Of a stretch of DNA of 7,770 nt, positions 5,119 to 7,770 are shown piece after piece. Origin of the DNA: Thermoleophilaceae bacterium (GTDB lineage Bacteria > Actinomycetota > Thermoleophilia > Solirubrobacterales > Thermoleophilaceae); the NCBI GenBank assembly GCA_013813135.1, contig JACCSF010000236.1:1-7770 (forward strand), in the 5' to 3' direction. Position numbers and translations under genes: made by a program. A model generated the notes under the pieces. The model was not told the DNA's origin and did not search any database. It saw only the letters and a program-made list of their open reading frames with translations. Positions within the stretch are counted from its first letter, which is position 1; the number at the start of each line of letters is the position of its first letter.

Positions 5119-6282
5119 GTGAAGGGCGCCCTCACCGCGGTTGCGGTGATCGTCGCCGTGGGCACCGCGGCCGGGCTCGCGATTCTCTGGCCGGGCGACA
5201 CGGAGACCCGCCTCCAGGGCGGGCTGGCGGTCGACGCGACGAAGGCCGAGGTGGCGGAGGTCACCGAAAGCACCTGTCCGGGCCTCGGCAACCAGCGCTG
5301 CCAGCTCGTGACCGCACGCCTGACCAGCGGCCGCGATGCCGGCAAGCGCGTCGAGCTGCAGCTGAGCGCGATCCAGGGCTTCGACCCCGACCTCGACCCC
5401 GGCGACGACATCCGCGTGACCAAGGCGCCGGAGCCACCCCCCGGGCAGGAGGCCGTGGCCGGGCCGGGCTACTCGTTCTACGACTTCCAGCGCGGCACGC
5501 CGATACTGGTGCTGGCGCTCGCGTTCGTCGCGATCGTCCTGCTGTTCGCGCGTTTCCGTGGAGCGCTCTCGCTGGTCGGGCTCGGCTTCAGCCTCGCGCT
5601 GGTGCTGCTGTTCGTGGTGCCGGCGATCCTCGACGGCAAGCCGCCGCTCGCCGTGGCGATCGTGGGCTCGCTGGCGGTGGCGCTGATCACGATCCCCATG
5701 GCCCACGGCGGCGGCCCGAAGACGCTCGCCGCGGTGCTCGGCACCGCCGCCAGCCTGCTGTTCACCGCTCTGCTGGCGCTGGTCTTCACCAAGGCCGCGC
5801 ACCTCACCGGCTTCTCTAGCGAGGAGGCGACCTTCCTGCAGCTGGCGGGCGCCAACCTGTCGCTGGAGGGGCTGCTGCTGGCCGGGATGGTGATCGCCGC
5901 GCTCGGCGTCTTGGACGACGTTACCGTCAGCCAGGCTTCGACTGTGCTGGCGCTGCGCTCCGCCAACCCGACCCTGCGCTTCAGGCAGCTGTTCGCCGTG
6001 GCCCAGCGGGTCGGCCGCGACCACGTCAGCGCCACCGTCAACACGCTCGTGCTCGCCTACGTCGGCGCGTCTCTCCCGGTGCTGCTCATCTTCAGCTCCT
6101 CTGACCTCGGCATCGGCGAGGCGCTGTCGACGGAGGTCGTGGCCAAGGAGGTGGTCGCGACGCTGGTGGGATCGATCGGCCTGATCGCCGCCGTCCCGCT
6201 GACGACGGCGCTGGCGGCCGTGCTCGCGCTCGGCGAGGAGCCCGAGGCTCTCGCCGGCGTCGATCACGGTCACGCCCACTAG
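5119..6282 (+). CDS. YibE/F-like multipass membrane protein
   Basis: This 387-residue membrane protein belongs to the YibE/F family, whose function is not established; transport or export is often suggested. A membrane anchor at 5-24 is followed by an extracytoplasmic domain (about 25-126) with a possible Cys53-Cys61 disulfide. About seven further helices follow (128-144, 147-170, 176-195, 204-224, 250-268, 309-326, 346-372). Family signatures are GMVIAALGVLDDVTVSQAST (256-275), VGRDHVSATVNTLVLAY (298-314) and LVGSIGLIAAVPLTTALAA (349-367). The C-terminus ends in DHGHAH, a small histidine-rich tail that could bind metal. The GTG start at 5119 lies 4 nt after the M23 stop with no strong ribosome binding site, which suggests translational coupling. 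It should therefore share the riboswitch's control. The family call is confident; the function is unknown. Confidence 0.92.
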   Translation: MKGALTAVAVIVAVGTAAGLAILWPGDTETRLQGGLAVDATKAEVAEVTESTCPGLGNQRCQLVTARLTSGRDAGKRVELQLSAIQGFDPDLDPGDDIRVTKAPEPPPGQEAVAGPGYSFYDFQRGTPILVLALAFVAIVLLFARFRGALSLVGLGFSLALVLLFVVPAILDGKPPLAVAIVGSLAVALITIPMAHGGGPKTLAAVLGTAASLLFTALLALVFTKAAHLTGFSSEEATFLQLAGANLSLEGLLLAGMVIAALGVLDDVTVSQASTVLALRSANPTLRFRQLFAVAQRVGRDHVSATVNTLVLAYVGASLPVLLIFSSSDLGIGEALSTEVVAKEVVATLVGSIGLIAAVPLTTALAAVLALGEEPEALAGVDHGHAH

Positions 6283-7770
6283 ACCTTGAAGCGCCCCAGG
6301 CGTTTGACGCCGCAGTTGCCGTTGCCGTCGCAGGCGGTGGCCACGAACACGTTGGCCTTGGCGCCGCGCAGCCGGACGGCCTTGCGGAACGCGCCACGGC
6401 GGCCGGTGAGCACAATGTTGAAGTTCCTGCCGCCGTCGCGCGACACGAGCAGCCCGTAGGTCACGTGGTTGGCCAGTTCGCGGCCGGGCTCGCTGCGGTC
6501 CTTTACCTTCTGCACGCGGACGGTCACGCGCGCGCCGCTGCGCCACGCCCTGCCCTTGGCGCGCGGCGAGGTCACGTCGTAGGCGCGCGCCAGGTCCGCG
6601 GCACCCTTGCCGTCCACGATGCCGGCGCCGGTGCGCTCGTTCCAGCCCCTGCCGACCGTCTGCCGCGCCGACCGGATCAGCACCTCGGCCACCTGCTCGG
6701 AGGCCAGGCGCGGCTCGACCTGCCACGCGAGAGCGGCGATGCCGGACACGATCGGCGCCGCGAAGCTCGTCCCCTGGCCGTACGCGAAGCGCACTCCGCC
6801 CTGGGGGACGATCCGCGAGGGACAGATGCCCGGCCCCACGATGTCCCACTCCGTGCCGGTGAGGGCCGGCAGCGTGGAGAGCACGCCGGCCGTGCAGTTG
6901 TCACTGGCCCCCGGCGCGGCGATGCTGACATAGCGGTTGTGCGTGGAGAAATCCGCGGGCTGGCCGTCGGGCTTGGTGGCGCCCACGGACAGGCCGATCC
7001 CGGGCGCCCCGCGGTTGCCGCCGAGCACGGCGGCCGGGAACTGGAGCGCGTTGCCCGAGCTGCCGGTGTTGCCCGATGCCGCCACCGGCAGCACGTCGTT
7101 CAGGAACGCCAGCGCCAGCGCGCGCGCCAGCGTCGGCGTGTCCGAGCTCTGGCTGCCGGCCAGGCTCATGTTGAGCACGTCCGCGCCGCGGTGGATGGCG
7201 AACTCGATCCCGCGCAGCAGCTCGCGTGTGGTGAAGTCGCCGTCGCGCGAGCCGCGGATGGCGAGCACCTCGGTGTTGCCCGCGACGCCCTTGGCGCCGA
7301 TGCCGTTGCCGTCTACGGCCGCGATCAGCCCGGTCACGAACGTGCCGTGCCCGACCGTGTCGGTTACGTCGGTGCCCTTGGTGAAGGTGTCGTAGGTGCG
7401 CGCGACGCGCCCCGCGAATTCAGGCTGGCCGACGTCGAGACCGGTGTCCATTACGGCGATCGACCGTCGCGAGCCGCCGCCCGCCGCGGCGAGGGCGTCC
7501 GCCGCCCTGACGTCGTCGTAGAACCAGGTGTACTTGATCTCAGTGATCGGGTCGACCGTGTCGAGCGGGTCCGCCGCCACGTGCACCTTCTCGTCGCGCT
7601 CCACGTAGGCCACGCGGGCGTCGCCTCCAAGCGCCCGAGCGAGCGCGGCGCCGTCGGGCGCGGTTGCCGCCAGCACGCCGATCGGCTCGAACGCCTCCGG
7701 CTTGGCACCGAGCCGCTCGAGTAGGCGCGCCACGCCGGCCAGGTCGCCGTGCGCGCGCACACCCACGAGC
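6279..7770 (-). CDS. Subtilisin-like serine protease (peptidase S8), 5' end outside the window
   Basis: About 496 residues are visible; the frame stays open to the right edge, so the signal peptide and true start are missing. Residue numbers here count from the GTG at 7766. Residues 1-65 look like the end of an inhibitor-type propeptide (VAYVERDEKVHV near 52-63). The catalytic domain spans about 100-393 with Asp107 (VMDTGLD), His140 (GHGTFVTG), oxyanion Asn233 (ASGNTG) and Ser334 (GTSFAAP), so it is probably active. Cys291 and Cys315 may form a disulfide. Residues 396-495 form a small beta-rich C-terminal domain with a cysteine pair (TACDGNGNCG) that could help attach it to the surface or recognise substrate. 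It is likely secreted. Its TAG overlaps the TAG of the convergent YibE/F gene, leaving no room for a terminator. It could be a separate unit unrelated to the M23 operon. Confidence 0.93.
   Translation of the reverse strand, partial: LVGVRAHGDLAGVARLLERLGAKPEAFEPIGVLAATAPDGAALARALGGDARVAYVERDEKVHVAADPLDTVDPITEIKYTWFYDDVRAADALAAAGGGSRRSIAVMDTGLDVGQPEFAGRVARTYDTFTKGTDVTDTVGHGTFVTGLIAAVDGNGIGAKGVAGNTEVLAIRGSRDGDFTTRELLRGIEFAIHRGADVLNMSLAGSQSSDTPTLARALALAFLNDVLPVAASGNTGSSGNALQFPAAVLGGNRGAPGIGLSVGATKPDGQPADFSTHNRYVSIAAPGASDNCTAGVLSTLPALTGTEWDIVGPGICPSRIVPQGGVRFAYGQGTSFAAPIVSGIAALAWQVEPRLASEQVAEVLIRSARQTVGRGWNERTGAGIVDGKGAADLARAYDVTSPRAKGRAWRSGARVTVRVQKVKDRSEPGRELANHVTYGLLVSRDGGRNFNIVLTGRRGAFRKAVRLRGAKANVFVATACDGNGNCGVKRLGRFKV

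Noticed and set aside
5077..6849. Large minus-strand open frame (590 codons) opposite YibE/F and across the subtilase end
   Set aside because: It is an Arg/Gln/His/Asp-rich antisense frame. The plus-strand YibE/F gene and the minus-strand subtilase frame both show clear family motifs over the same bases.
6465..7724. Plus-strand open frame (419 codons) opposite the subtilase
   Set aside because: Its composition is typical of antisense shadows, while the opposite strand encodes a complete Asp/His/Ser catalytic triad.

Overview
The window is GC-rich and codes densely. Its chromosomal genes look like a deep-branching actinobacterium. An HtpX protease coupled to a PspA-associated PspAB protein, a c-di-AMP riboswitch in front of an M23 peptidase, and a YibE/F membrane protein together suggest class Thermoleophilia (Solirubrobacterales). 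That placement is inferred from gene families and composition, not from a marker gene.

Left part (1-2196), accessory DNA. The left edge cuts the first 18 codons of a minus-strand IS3-type transposase OrfA. A gene-poor stretch of about 620 bases follows, holding a long perfect inverted repeat (184-228). Next comes a two-gene plus-strand cassette: a small excisionase-like helix-turn-helix protein (680-1054) and a tyrosine recombinase (1057-2196). This looks like the integration module at the end of an integrated element. The recombinase stops only 29 bp from the end of the first chromosomal gene, so an island boundary probably lies at about 2160-2230.

Middle part (2226-3703), minus strand. htpX (membrane zinc metalloprotease) and pspAB are separated by 2 nt, a known actinobacterial pair linked to membrane and envelope stress. 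htpX appears to have a leaderless promoter.

Divergent control region (3704-3944). The plus strand carries a well-formed c-di-AMP (ydaO-yuaA class) riboswitch. A candidate -10 box places its transcription start at the first base of a helix that would pair with the ribosome binding site.

Right part (3945-6282), plus strand. The riboswitch leads into an operon of a secreted coiled-coil M23 peptidoglycan hydrolase and, 4 nt later, a YibE/F multipass membrane protein. A minus-strand subtilisin-like serine protease (6279 to beyond 7770) converges on it, and their stop codons overlap in one CTAG.

Taken together, 2226-6282 is an envelope-maintenance locus: membrane protein quality control on one side of a shared control region and c-di-AMP-gated wall remodelling on the other, with mobile DNA beside it. 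I see no wholly new system. The least described parts are the riboswitch's expression platform, the unknown role of YibE/F under c-di-AMP control, and the hairpin over the start of the excisionase-like gene.
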